Of a stretch of 64,000 bases of DNA, positions 51,560-60,499 are shown piece after piece. This DNA comes from Lysinibacillus mangiferihumi (lineage in GTDB: Bacteria > Bacillota > Bacilli > Bacillales_A > Planococcaceae). The position numbers were made by a program, and so were the translations under genes. Under the pieces are notes generated by a model. That model worked only from the letters and a program-made list of their open reading frames with translations, was not told the origin of the DNA and ran no database searches. Every line of letters begins with the position of its first letter. The first letter of the stretch is position 1. The DNA is taken from positions 33,777 through 97,776 of the forward strand of contig NZ_PYWM01000021.1 of the NCBI RefSeq assembly GCF_003049665.1. Direction: 5' to 3'.

Positions 51560-54199
51560 ATGAATGTTGTTATTTTATGTGAAAAGCCGTCACAAGCGAG
51601 AAATATTGGTAGCACGTTAGGAATAGAGCGTCAACATGAACATTACTTTGATATTAAAAAATCTGAATTACTGCCTAATGGTGCTACTCTTGTTTGGTCA
51701 GTTGGCCATTCAGTAACTTTAAAAGAGCCAGATGATTATGATCCTAAGTATAAAATATGGAAATTGGATGACTTACCAATAAAGCCGGAGAAATACGAGT
51801 ACAAAGTAGACGAGGGCAAAAGGAATCTTTTTAACACTATGAAGGAACATTTGGCTTCAGCGAAAATAATAATTAACGCAACAGACGCTGGAATCGAGGG
51901 TACTCATATTTTCTTTGCAATTCTTGAAACAGCAAAAATTGATACATCAAATAAGACGCTTAAACGCCTGTGGATTTCGTCAGAAGAAAAAAGTGAAGTA
52001 TTACATGGTTTCCGGAATTTAGAGCCAATAGAGAAAGATTTACTAAGGTTTGAGCGTGGAAAAGCCAGAGCAATTAGTGATTGGTATTTAGGTATGAATA
52101 CGAGTCGCTTTGCCACTTTAAAAGCAAATGAAAAAACACCCAATTTACCAAAAATCGCAATTGGACGAAATATGCAAGTAGTCTTATCAATGGTTTATCA
52201 ACGTCAAACGGAAATTGAAAATTTTATTTCTAAGCCATTTTATGAGTTGGATGCTAATTTTGTTTTAGAGCAAGGCGATTACAAAGGGAAATCTAGATTA
52301 AAATTTGCTACTAAAGCAGAATTAAAAAGCTTCTTAGAAAAAAATGAGCTTGCTTCAGATAAAAAATTGGAGGCCATTGTTTCTAGTGTCATAAAAGAAA
52401 CTAAGACACAAAATGCGCCTGCATTATTGAGTTTATCATCACTTCAAAAACTAGCATTTAAAAAGTTTAAGTACGATCCTGATATGACAAAAAATATAGC
52501 GCAATCTCTCTACGAGAAGCGTGTCTTATCATATCCACGTACCGATTCAAAATATATAAGTGAAAATGAATATGAGTATTTAAAAGATTTAGTCGGTGAT
52601 TTAAAAACCCTACTTAATATTGAATTTGAGCCAATTTTTAAACCGTTAAAAAAACATGTTGATGCTAGTAAATTAACAGACCATTATGCACTTCTGCCTA
52701 CCCGAAAAATCGCAGATTTAGTCGAATTGTCAACGGAGGAGCGTAATGTTTATTTAGAGGTTGTTAAAAGTGCCACAGCTATTTTTATGGCTCCTTACAA
52801 GTATGAAGAAACAAAAATTGTAACGAATATCAATGAAGTGTCCTTCTATACAACTGGCCGTATCGAAAAAGTAAGTGGCTGGAAGGAGATCTTACAAGAC
52901 GGAGATTCTAAAGATATAATTTTACCCAATGTTTCTGAAGGACAAAACGTATATGGTGTTCCTTTAACTACTGAAGGACGTACAAAACCGCCAAAAGCAT
53001 ACAACAAAGGTGATTTAATCGAGTTAATGGAGTATCCTGGACGCACTCTGGATAATGAAGAATATAGTGAGGAACGGGATATATTATCTGAAATAAAAGG
53101 TATTGGAACAGCAGCGACTCGTGATGAAACAATTAAAAAGCTTTTCAAAAATGGTTACTTGGATTTAACGGATAAAAATATTGTGTTTGTAACAGATATA
53201 GGAATTTCGATTTGCAAGTTGGTAGAGGGCACAAGCCTTGTAAGCCCTGTGATTACAGCGGATTGGGAAAAATCTTTAAAGGACATTGAAAATGGGACTT
53301 TGAAAGGTGAGGAATTTATAATGACCATCGAAAAAGAAGTAACAAACATTAATGAAAAAATCACTGAAAACCTTAAAACAACTGAATTTAAAGCAAAGGA
53401 TGCAGATGCCCCTACCTGTCCAAAGTGTAAAAAAGGCAAGGTTATAAATAAAGGATCCGTATATGGTTGTACTCTATATAAAGAAGAAGGTTGCAATTTC
53501 TCTATTTTTAAAACAATTGCTAAGAAATCGATAACTGACAAACAGGTACTTGATCTAATTGTAAAAGGGCAAACAAGCGTTATTAAAGGTTTTAAATCAA
53601 AAGAGGACAAAGAGTTCGCAGCTATATTAAAACTGAATGCAGACGGTACTGTAGGCTTTATATTCCCCAAAAACCCAACTTGTCCAAAATGTAAGAAAGG
53701 AGAGGTTGTTGATAAAGGGAAATTAGTTGGTTGTACTCAATTTAATGATACCGGTTGCGATTTTTCTATTTTTAAAACGATTGCTCATAAAGCCCTTTCT
53801 GACAAACAAATACTTGATTTAATTGAAAAAGGGCAGACAGGTGTTATTAAAGGTTTTAAATCAAAAGAGGGCAAAGAATTTGCAGCTATATTAAAGCTAA
53901 ATGTTGACGGTTCAATCGGCTTTATATTCCCTCAAAATGCAACGTGTCCAAAATGTAAAAAGGGAGAGGTTGTTGATAAAGGAAAAGTGGTAGGTTGTAC
54001 TCAATATTCTAAAACTGGTTGCAACTTCTCAATTTTTAAAACAATCAGCAACAAAGAACTAACAGAAAAGCACTTAACTGATTTAGTTATAAAAGGAAAA
54101 ACTAGCAAAATAAAAGGGTTTAGAGGTAAATCAGGAAAAGAATTTGATGCTAAATTAATATTAAATAAAGATTTTAAGATTGAATTTGATTTTAGTTAA
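51560..54199 (+). CDS. topB: DNA topoisomerase III with three C-terminal zinc-finger repeats
   Basis: The 879-residue protein is a type IA topoisomerase: TOPRIM start VILCEKPSQARNIG, the acidic triad region NATDAGIEGTHIFF (about 101-114), and the active-site tyrosine in RVLSYPRTDSKYIS (about 319-332). The C-terminus has three repeats of CPKCKKGKV...GCTLYKEEGCNFSIFKT followed by an SxIKGFKSKEGKEFAA block, each about 90 residues. Compared with the usual DAGREGE, here DAGIEGT lacks the Arg and second Glu. Such enzymes untangle plasmid DNA during transfer or replication. The start is ATG 51560, twelve bases after AAAGG. Confidence 0.9.
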   Translation: MNVVILCEKPSQARNIGSTLGIERQHEHYFDIKKSELLPNGATLVWSVGHSVTLKEPDDYDPKYKIWKLDDLPIKPEKYEYKVDEGKRNLFNTMKEHLASAKIIINATDAGIEGTHIFFAILETAKIDTSNKTLKRLWISSEEKSEVLHGFRNLEPIEKDLLRFERGKARAISDWYLGMNTSRFATLKANEKTPNLPKIAIGRNMQVVLSMVYQRQTEIENFISKPFYELDANFVLEQGDYKGKSRLKFATKAELKSFLEKNELASDKKLEAIVSSVIKETKTQNAPALLSLSSLQKLAFKKFKYDPDMTKNIAQSLYEKRVLSYPRTDSKYISENEYEYLKDLVGDLKTLLNIEFEPIFKPLKKHVDASKLTDHYALLPTRKIADLVELSTEERNVYLEVVKSATAIFMAPYKYEETKIVTNINEVSFYTTGRIEKVSGWKEILQDGDSKDIILPNVSEGQNVYGVPLTTEGRTKPPKAYNKGDLIELMEYPGRTLDNEEYSEERDILSEIKGIGTAATRDETIKKLFKNGYLDLTDKNIVFVTDIGISICKLVEGTSLVSPVITADWEKSLKDIENGTLKGEEFIMTIEKEVTNINEKITENLKTTEFKAKDADAPTCPKCKKGKVINKGSVYGCTLYKEEGCNFSIFKTIAKKSITDKQVLDLIVKGQTSVIKGFKSKEDKEFAAILKLNADGTVGFIFPKNPTCPKCKKGEVVDKGKLVGCTQFNDTGCDFSIFKTIAHKALSDKQILDLIEKGQTGVIKGFKSKEGKEFAAILKLNVDGSIGFIFPQNATCPKCKKGEVVDKGKVVGCTQYSKTGCNFSIFKTISNKELTEKHLTDLVIKGKTSKIKGFRGKSGKEFDAKLILNKDFKIEFDFS

Positions 54200-54225
54200 G
54201 TTCTATTTAGTTTAATTAGCATTTA

Positions 54226-54257
54226 AAGGATTCGCCAATGTTGGTGAGTCCTTTTTT
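54226..54257 (+). terminator. Family hairpin, copy 8
   Basis: AAGGATTCGCCAATGTTGGTGAGTCCTTTTTT ends the topoisomerase gene. Confidence 0.8.
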
Positions 54258-54291
54258 ATTTAAGGGATTGCTGAGAAAGGATATGAGATAA

Positions 54292-54936
54292 TTGTCGGTT
54301 CAATCTAGCCTCTTTTTGATGATAGTTATTTTGATAATGGTTGGTAGTAAACCTCTATTTACTATTTTGAAACGCAAGCAACTTGAACAAAATATAGCTC
54401 GTTCAGGTATTCGAGATATTGATTTGATGGATGGTTTTCAATTTGAAGCCTATTTAAAAGTGTTGTTTTCCAGAAGTGGTTACCACGTAACTGTTACACC
54501 GAAAAGTGGTGACTATGGTGCTGATCTTGTGTTGACTAAAGGAACGAAAAAGATTGTTGTCCAAGCTAAACGATATGGTTATGGAAATCGCGTTAGTTTA
54601 GGGGCGGTTCAAGAAATATATGCTGCACGTGCTTATTATGGAGCTGATGAAGCCTGGGTTGTTACAAATTCAGAATTTACCAAGCAAGCAGGAATTCTAG
54701 GAAGTGCCTGCTGCGTCAAATTGATTAATCGAAATGCGTTAAGCCAAATGATTTTAAAAATTAATCCATCACAAACACCTAGAGAAATCTACGAAACAGT
54801 TAATCCTGCACCCAGAGAATGCAAAAAATGTGGGAGTCCTATGTTTGTACGTTCTGTCCAAAAAAGAGAAAGGAAATTTTTTGGTTGCTCCAATTATCCA
54901 AAATGCACTTATACAGAAAACATCAATAAAGATTAA
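54292..54936 (+). CDS. Membrane-anchored Mrr-like nuclease with topoisomerase-type zinc finger
   Basis: The 214-residue protein starts at TTG 54292 after AGAAAGGATATGAGATAA. It has an N-terminal helix (about 6-20), an Mrr-type PD-(D/E)xK domain with the catalytic Asp in SGDYGADLVL and Gln-x-Lys in VVQAKRYGYG (about 90-99), then RECKKCGSPM...GCSNYPKCTY, a C4 zinc finger of topoisomerase type. Mrr proteins cut methylated or foreign DNA. The combination suggests a nuclease at the membrane, perhaps processing incoming or competing DNA. The location after topB could explain the shared finger. Confidence 0.75.
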   Translation: MSVQSSLFLMIVILIMVGSKPLFTILKRKQLEQNIARSGIRDIDLMDGFQFEAYLKVLFSRSGYHVTVTPKSGDYGADLVLTKGTKKIVVQAKRYGYGNRVSLGAVQEIYAARAYYGADEAWVVTNSEFTKQAGILGSACCVKLINRNALSQMILKINPSQTPREIYETVNPAPRECKKCGSPMFVRSVQKRERKFFGCSNYPKCTYTENINKD

Positions 54937-54960
54937 GATACATGCTTATTGAAACCAAGT

Positions 54961-55004
54961 AGCCTTATTCAATAAAGAGCGTTTAGTTGAATAAGGCTCA
55001 TTTT
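54961..55004. terminator. Bidirectional terminator AGCCTTATTCAA/TTGAATAAGGCT
   Basis: A twelve-base perfect stem with T/A-rich flanks separates the plus-strand mobility block from the minus-strand genes. Confidence 0.8.
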
Positions 55005-55068
55005 AGGTAGTTTGATCAAATGCCAGGAGCGTGTTTTTTACTCTACAAATTACCCAGGATTAGATTAT

Positions 55069-55668
55069 TCATTCCCTCCAATTTAAGTCGATAAAATCGC
55101 GGAAAATTTCTTTCAGCCTATAAGCAGTTGATGGCGTTCCAATTTGCTCCACAACATGTTCTAGCAATGAAGCCCAGGAATAATGTGATTCTCCATACTT
55201 ATTTACATATCTCAATATCTCTTTGAATTCTCTAATTTGCCATTCTTCTAATTCATTTTGTAAATATTTTTTTATATACCTATTCACGAAGCGTACATGA
55301 CTCATACTTATTTCTAATAGAACGGCCACTGTACGAGATATACTGCATTCTAGCGCAAATGTAAGTAATGCTATGGGTTTATACTCATCATGAGTAAATT
55401 TAGTTGATACTCTTTCCTTGCTTCCTTTCACTTTTTTTTCTATACTCTCATTCTCTAAATTGCCTCGAAATAAAGTGTTGCCATATATAAAATCTCTCTT
55501 AAAATACTTGGACAAGCTTTCTATTGATTCTCGATCTTTCATGACTAACATACAAAGTTCCGGGCAAATATCCTGAACTGGAACACCCGTGATGTAATTT
55601 AAACTGTAAATTACATGTTTTAAATCAGAACTGAGAATCGGCTTAACTGGCCGTTTTTTTTGATACAT
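55069..55668 (-). CDS. Helical protein of unknown function near the replication module
   Basis: The 199-residue protein starts at ATG 55668 after AGAGGGGAACGT; the longer frame to 55734 is not needed. It is soluble and helix-rich with VIYSLNYITGVPVQDICPEL near the start and ALLTFALECSISRTVAVLLE in the middle, and it ends near FIDLNWRE. No family is recognised. Location between the topoisomerase block and the rep gene, in the rep orientation, suggests a replication accessory or regulator. Confidence 0.5.
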   Translation of the reverse strand: MYQKKRPVKPILSSDLKHVIYSLNYITGVPVQDICPELCMLVMKDRESIESLSKYFKRDFIYGNTLFRGNLENESIEKKVKGSKERVSTKFTHDEYKPIALLTFALECSISRTVAVLLEISMSHVRFVNRYIKKYLQNELEEWQIREFKEILRYVNKYGESHYSWASLLEHVVEQIGTPSTAYRLKEIFRDFIDLNWRE

Positions 55669-55843
55669 ACGTTCCCCTCTACTCTCTTTTTCCACTCCCC
55701 CGCACCCCCAAATAGCGAAATTGATTAAGTACAATGTCTTTTTGTACTGAGGACATATTTCATTTTATGGTTAATGGTATCTGTATATGTTTGTTTAAAT
55801 TTTTATAATGCTGGACATACTAACAATGAAAGGTGGTTATAAA

Positions 55844-55954
55844 ATGAGTGCAGAAGATAAAAAGAAGAAGGTTCTTGAAGGTGTTAAAAAAGCGTCTGAA
55901 CGTTCAGGATTCCCTACTATTCCTAAGAAAAAGAAAACTATTAAAAAGGGTTAA
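55844..55954 (+). CDS. 36-residue very basic peptide
   Basis: GAAAGGTGGTTATAAA precedes an ATG whose frame encodes MSAEDKKKKVLEGVKKASER and then SGFPTIPKKKKTIKKG. A TATAAT box lies at 55804-55809, and a strong terminator follows at once. The complete small transcription unit supports a real gene. High lysine content suggests a nucleic-acid-binding peptide. Confidence 0.55.
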   Translation: MSAEDKKKKVLEGVKKASERSGFPTIPKKKKTIKKG

Positions 55955-55985
55955 GAGAGGTACATGTACACTCTTAGCCCTTTTG
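55946..55985 (+). terminator. Terminator AAGGGTTAAGAG/CTCTTAGCCCTTTT
   Basis: A stem of about twelve bases (one G-T pair) with a T run directly follows the small basic peptide gene and overlaps its stop. Confidence 0.8.
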
Positions 55986-56100
55986 TTGTTTATAGTTTGA
56001 ATATATGAAATCTCTATCTGTATTTTTCAGAAAATCTAACATATGATTTAAAACCCTTAAATACGATTTTTCCAAACGATCCATAGAAAAAGGGCAAAAT

Positions 56101-57840
56101 CTACTCAATAGGAGATTTGCCCTTTGTTTTATTTATATGTGCTTCATACCAAGTCGTCATCCTGGCCATACTATTTTTATTATAGCGTTTCATTTCGCTG
56201 TTTAAATAACGAAGTAATGTACTATGTGCTATGCCTATTTCAGCTGCTGCAGCTCGTACACTTAATTTCTCCACTTCTATGATTTCAGATATTGCCTGTG
56301 GTGACAGTGGTCCTTTAGGCATTTCTGCTCTTTCTGTAGGTGGTGTAGGTAATTGGTTCGCTTGTAACTTCATTTCGTTCGATAAACGTTGCTGTTTTTC
56401 TATCATCAGGTTCATCTGCCCAATTTTTTTGCGATTTTCATTAATTGTCTCCTGGGGTGGCATTATAATGAGGCTCAATTCCCCCCAATATTTTTTCACC
56501 CAATCGCGTTTCCCTACCTTAGATTCATCAACAGGTTCGGAATAATACCATTCATCAACAATACCGTCTGCCTTTAAGTCATCAAGTACCTTTTCTAATT
56601 TTTCTCGAACAATGACACCATTGTAACTTGTGGGGAAGTCAAGCGTTTCCACGAGCGTTTTTACCTTAAAGGGCTGTTTTAAATTTCTGCTGAGTGTACG
56701 TATTTTCCACTGATAGCTTAAATACCGTCCTAGTCGTTTTAATTCTTTTTGATTGTGATAGCTATATCGAATAACCTTTAAATCAAGTGAGACGAAAGTT
56801 TGGAGCGAGCTATCAAAGTATTTACGTAAAATTGGGGCTGGTTTTATTTTAAGTGCATATATTCCTTTTGGTTCACCAGTTATCTTATCGTAGGCAACTT
56901 TCACGCTATTAATCTCAAACATTCGATGGAATGTAGTAAAGTCATATTCATCTTCGGCAGAAATTTTCTCTTTATTTACAACACGTACATTATTATCACG
57001 CATGGAAATCCAAATAGATGAAAGAGCTGCCACTCGTTTCATAATCTTGAAACGATCACGTTCACGAATAATTAATGGTTTATCTTCAGTCCCATCATGA
57101 CGTAACTTTAATACTTCATCACTATGAAACTCAATATAACCATCTTCATCCTTATATTGCAGCAACCACATATGCGAAATAATATCGAGTAAATCTGCTG
57201 TCAACTCGTCAAAAGCATTTAAAGTTGATTCTACAAGGTTTAACCACAATTCAGCTTGTTCAGGGTCGGGTATTTCAATTGTATCTTCTCTTAGCTCGGC
57301 TAACCCTCTTAAATCGCCTTTTGTATCGACAATTTCAGAAGTATATGTACCTTCAGATGTTTCAACAAACTTTTTCTTTTGTGAAATGGTATTACGCATA
57401 AATAAGTAGTCTGTATTTAGGGATGCAAAGATCCGGTCATTCTCAATAGCATCTTCAATCACGTCAAAAGACATTTGTTCGTCTACTAAAGGCTCATTTG
57501 TATTTTCCGGGTATTTTTCTTCTTCAGCTTCTTGTCTTTCCTTTTCAAGATACGGTTGAACTTCATACATAATAGAATCTATATAATTAATAAAGGCATC
57601 ATGTAAAAGTACCTTTGTTGCAGGTCTACCTTGAAGTAATGTTTCATACACACATTGATATAAAGCTTGGAAGCTATCAGAAGGCACATAGTTTATATCC
57701 TTAGCCATCATCTCAACATCATTTTGCCATTTTCCGGCGGCTTCATAGTGAGCAAATGTAGACTGTGCTTCTTGATAAAGTGCAAGTGGTAACCATTCCT
57801 TTTTTATTACCATGCGTTCAGGTAGTTGTTTTAGGTTCAA
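56101..57840 (-). CDS. Plasmid replication initiation protein candidate
   Basis: The 579-residue protein has winged-helix-like segments in its centre (LLDIISHMWLLQYKDEDGYI, IKIMKRVAALSSIW-type, and TTFHRMFEINSVKV) and a C-terminal helix-turn-helix (LSVRAAAAEIGIAHSTLLRYLN). It has no membrane part. It is transcribed away from an array of iterons that begins about 150 bases upstream, and its own promoter carries a matching operator. This gene-iteron arrangement is typical for Rep initiators of theta plasmids in Bacilli. Exact family not identified; the call rests on context and the DNA-binding pattern. Confidence 0.65.
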   Translation of the reverse strand: MNLKQLPERMVIKKEWLPLALYQEAQSTFAHYEAAGKWQNDVEMMAKDINYVPSDSFQALYQCVYETLLQGRPATKVLLHDAFINYIDSIMYEVQPYLEKERQEAEEEKYPENTNEPLVDEQMSFDVIEDAIENDRIFASLNTDYLFMRNTISQKKKFVETSEGTYTSEIVDTKGDLRGLAELREDTIEIPDPEQAELWLNLVESTLNAFDELTADLLDIISHMWLLQYKDEDGYIEFHSDEVLKLRHDGTEDKPLIIRERDRFKIMKRVAALSSIWISMRDNNVRVVNKEKISAEDEYDFTTFHRMFEINSVKVAYDKITGEPKGIYALKIKPAPILRKYFDSSLQTFVSLDLKVIRYSYHNQKELKRLGRYLSYQWKIRTLSRNLKQPFKVKTLVETLDFPTSYNGVIVREKLEKVLDDLKADGIVDEWYYSEPVDESKVGKRDWVKKYWGELSLIIMPPQETINENRKKIGQMNLMIEKQQRLSNEMKLQANQLPTPPTERAEMPKGPLSPQAISEIIEVEKLSVRAAAAEIGIAHSTLLRYLNSEMKRYNKNSMARMTTWYEAHINKTKGKSPIE

Positions 57841-57872
57841 AAATTACACCTCTTTTGTATCCATTTTAAGTT

Positions 57873-57914
57873 ATTATAACAAAATGGTTCGGTATTTCAA
57901 ATAATAACGAACCA
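57873..57914 (-). promoter_or_regulatory. Promoter and operator of the rep gene
   Basis: Read on the minus strand, TTGAAA (57895-57900), a 16-base spacer and TATAAT (57873-57878) precede AGAGGTG and the rep ATG. CGAACCA lies in the spacer and its complement TGGTTCG recurs, with an inverted partner at 57908-57914 and a perfect AACGAACCA/TGGTTCGTT palindrome at 57998-58018. This suggests autorepression by the replication protein. Confidence 0.65.
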
Positions 57915-57997
57915 CTTAACTACTAAATTGGTTTTTGCATTGTTATTATGATGCTGATGCCTGGTGGTGTAATCCAACTCCAAGTTTGAATAAAGAA

Positions 57998-58609
57998 AAC
58001 GAACCACTTTGGTTCGTTTTAGTGGTTTTCCGTCCAACAGCTATACAAAGTGGTGCGTTATTAATTAATTTTGTAATGAAATGGAAATATACTAATCGAT
58101 ATGACCGTATTATGTCCACTAATCATACAAACGGTTCGTTTTATATAGAATTCCGTCCAATAACCTATTTAAATAACAAAATAGTGGTGCGTTTTCTGTC
58201 CAACAGCTATACAAACAAAAAAAATAGTGGTGCGTTTTCCGTCCAACAGCTATAGTAAAATTTTTTTCCGTCCAATAGCTATACAATAAACGTTGATTTT
58301 ACTGGTATTGGGGAAAAAAAGGAGTCAAAAGTGGTGCGTTTTGTAGAAAATTCCGTCCAACAGCTATAGTAAAATTTGTTTTTTTCTATGTGTAGTTCGT
58401 CCAATAGCTATACAAAAAAATACTGTTCATATAACTAGAATCGTTGGTATAACAGCTTTTAAGACACTTAATTAATTTATAAACTAGTGGTGCGTTTTCA
58501 AAAAAGTGGTGCGTTTTCTCGTCCAACAGTCACAGTATTCAAATTTTCATGAAACTCGCAATCCCTTGTGGCTGTAAGGTTCAGAGGGTACCAAAAAGTG
58601 GTGCGTTTT
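57998..58609. repeat. Origin of replication: two interleaved iteron types
   Basis: Repeat A, GTGGTGCGTTTT, occurs at 58050 (one mismatch), 58184, 58227, 58331, 58487, 58506 and 58598. Repeat B, CCGTCCAACAGCTATA, with small variations, occurs at 58030, 58153, 58196, 58239, 58268, 58353, 58397 and 58519. A and B are directly fused at 58184 and 58227 and are near each other at 58331 and 58506. AT-rich stretches separate them. All are in one orientation, between the divergent rep (56101) and primase (58692) genes, so this is the likely replication origin. There is no true gene from 57841 to 58691. Confidence 0.8.
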
Positions 58610-58691
58610 CCTCTTAGAGAAGGCCATTTTTGGCAATCTGCATTTATTATACTTGTCCTATAGAACTTTAAAGGGCAAGAGGTGTATAACA

Positions 58692-60242
58692 ATGGCACAG
58701 GCAGCAGTTACATATGAACCAGTATCAGTAAATCTTGAAGAGGTCTATGATGTGATCTTACATAATGGGTTAACAACATATAAAACTAAACACTCAAATG
58801 CACCACTTCCTAAACGAGTAGAGGCAGCAAAAATTGATGCTCTATCAAAAAAAGGTGCTGTCTTTGTCGTGCGTTCAAAAGAAGACTTTCAAACCAACAA
58901 AGTGAAGGGTTATATTGTCACATCAAAAGAAACATTACTTGAAGATGCAACAGATTTAACACATTTTACACCAAACGTGTATCGCAAGTTTGGATATTCT
59001 GATGATTCAAGACGTATGATTCATGGTTTTGAAGAGCGTAACCTATTGCAAATTAACACATTTGTAGTTGATATTGATACAAAAAAGCATACGGTACAAG
59101 ATATTTTACTTACATGTATGGATTTCTCTATTGGACTACCAACGTTAATTGTAGCTTCAGATCGAGGATACCAAGTGTACTTTGTATTAAAGCAACCACT
59201 ATTTATTTCAAATAAAAACGATTTTCGTGGTTTAACTGTAGCCAAACGGATCTCTGATAATCTAAAAAGAAGTTTGAGAGATGTAGATGCAGATGTGTTT
59301 TGTAACGACTTTGGTTTCTTTCGTTTGCCAAAAGTCTCTAATATTGTATTTGCACTTTTAACTAATACATACAGCATGGCCGAACTCATCAATTGGTCTA
59401 CTCGTTACGATGACAACAACGAACGACCTTTGTTTGTTGTGCCTACAAAGCTATCAAAAGCCTCTGTGATAGATTCAGAATGGTTCCAGGCTTTAATTAA
59501 AGCTGTTGATATAAGAGGCCAAAAAGGGCAAATAGGACGTAATAACGCGCTATTTACACTGGCTCTTGTTTGTTATAGCGAAGGATGGGACAAATCACGT
59601 ACTTATGACTTTCTTGACGAGCATAATTACCGCCTACTTAATCCATTAAATGGTTCAACAATTAACAGCATCATTAACTCGGCTTATTCAGGTAAATATA
59701 AGGGAGCAAGTAAAGAGTACATTGAAGCATTATTAGAACTTTATGTATATAATGGCCATTCAATTAAAGTGAATACAGGAAGGAATGGTTGGTACAAATT
59801 TAAAAAGGACCGAAAAGATCGTATAAGAAGTCATTATAATGAGTGGGAACAAGACTTAGTTACATATATCACGGCAGAAAATAACCCTTCTGAACCGTTT
59901 ATTTGGCGTACACAAAAAGAAATTTGTGATGCCATTGGAATTTCACAAAGCACATTGAACCAGGTAATCAAATCTTCTAGAAAAATACTAAAGACTGTTT
60001 CAGGTAAAGGACGTTATTCAAAAACTGGATGGACAACCGTTGACCTGTTTATTCAGCATGCAATGGGGCTACTACAAGCAACAAAAGCTCAATATCGTAA
60101 GCAGCTTATTCAAGTGGTTCAGGAATGGACTGAAGTTATCGAACAATTTGCTAGTTACGGAAAGTTAATGCATTCCCTTCAACAACTTATATTCAATAGC
60201 CCTACTAACGATCAAACATTTGCCTTTGTTGAATCTGGTTAA
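58692..60242 (+). CDS. Plasmid replication primase (archaeo-eukaryotic-type) with PriCT and HTH
   Basis: The 516-residue protein starts at ATG 58692 after GGCAAGAGGTGTATAACA. The primase-like catalytic part shows the DxD motif in FVVDIDTKKH (about 125), GYQVYFVLK and the third acidic motif DVDADVFCNDFGFFRLP (about 205). A PriCT-like helical domain follows (NNALFTLALVCYSEGWDKSR), and a C-terminal helix-turn-helix (TQKEICDAIGISQSTLNQVI, about 427-446). This is the layout of replication primases next to Rep genes. It is read outward from the iteron array and likely makes the first primers. Confidence 0.75.
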   Translation: MAQAAVTYEPVSVNLEEVYDVILHNGLTTYKTKHSNAPLPKRVEAAKIDALSKKGAVFVVRSKEDFQTNKVKGYIVTSKETLLEDATDLTHFTPNVYRKFGYSDDSRRMIHGFEERNLLQINTFVVDIDTKKHTVQDILLTCMDFSIGLPTLIVASDRGYQVYFVLKQPLFISNKNDFRGLTVAKRISDNLKRSLRDVDADVFCNDFGFFRLPKVSNIVFALLTNTYSMAELINWSTRYDDNNERPLFVVPTKLSKASVIDSEWFQALIKAVDIRGQKGQIGRNNALFTLALVCYSEGWDKSRTYDFLDEHNYRLLNPLNGSTINSIINSAYSGKYKGASKEYIEALLELYVYNGHSIKVNTGRNGWYKFKKDRKDRIRSHYNEWEQDLVTYITAENNPSEPFIWRTQKEICDAIGISQSTLNQVIKSSRKILKTVSGKGRYSKTGWTTVDLFIQHAMGLLQATKAQYRKQLIQVVQEWTEVIEQFASYGKLMHSLQQLIFNSPTNDQTFAFVESG

Positions 60243-60388
60243 TTTAATACTCCAGTGTGCCTTTACATATTTCCATTTACGTTTGTGTTTTGTTTAGGCA
60301 GCTTGTAGCAAGACCGTATCTTTTAAAATTATGGGGGCAGAAAGTGCAGCACTCTTTCTTGGTTTAATTTATTTATTTAACATTTAAT

Positions 60389-60479
60389 GTGTACTATATG
60401 TGTACTTAACGTAGAAAAGCTCTTGCACTTTTACTAAAATTAGCTATAATTAGATTATAAGTACACACTGATGTGTACT
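60389..60479. promoter_or_regulatory. parC-like repeats and promoter of the partition operon
   Basis: GTGTACT occurs at 60389, 60400 and 60473, and AGTACAC inverted at 60460. Between them lie a promoter, TTGCAC (60423-60428), a 16-base spacer and TATAAT (60445-60450). Repeats flanking the promoter of an actin-type partition operon are the expected ParR-binding centromere and autoregulatory site. The remaining stretch 60243-60388 shows no gene. Confidence 0.75.
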
Positions 60480-60499
60480 AATTGAAGGAGTGGGATAAA

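Noticed and set aside
58030..58609. CRISPR array near the origin
   Set aside because: Two repeat types with irregular AT-rich gaps and divergent rep genes fit an iteron origin better; spacers are not of uniform size.
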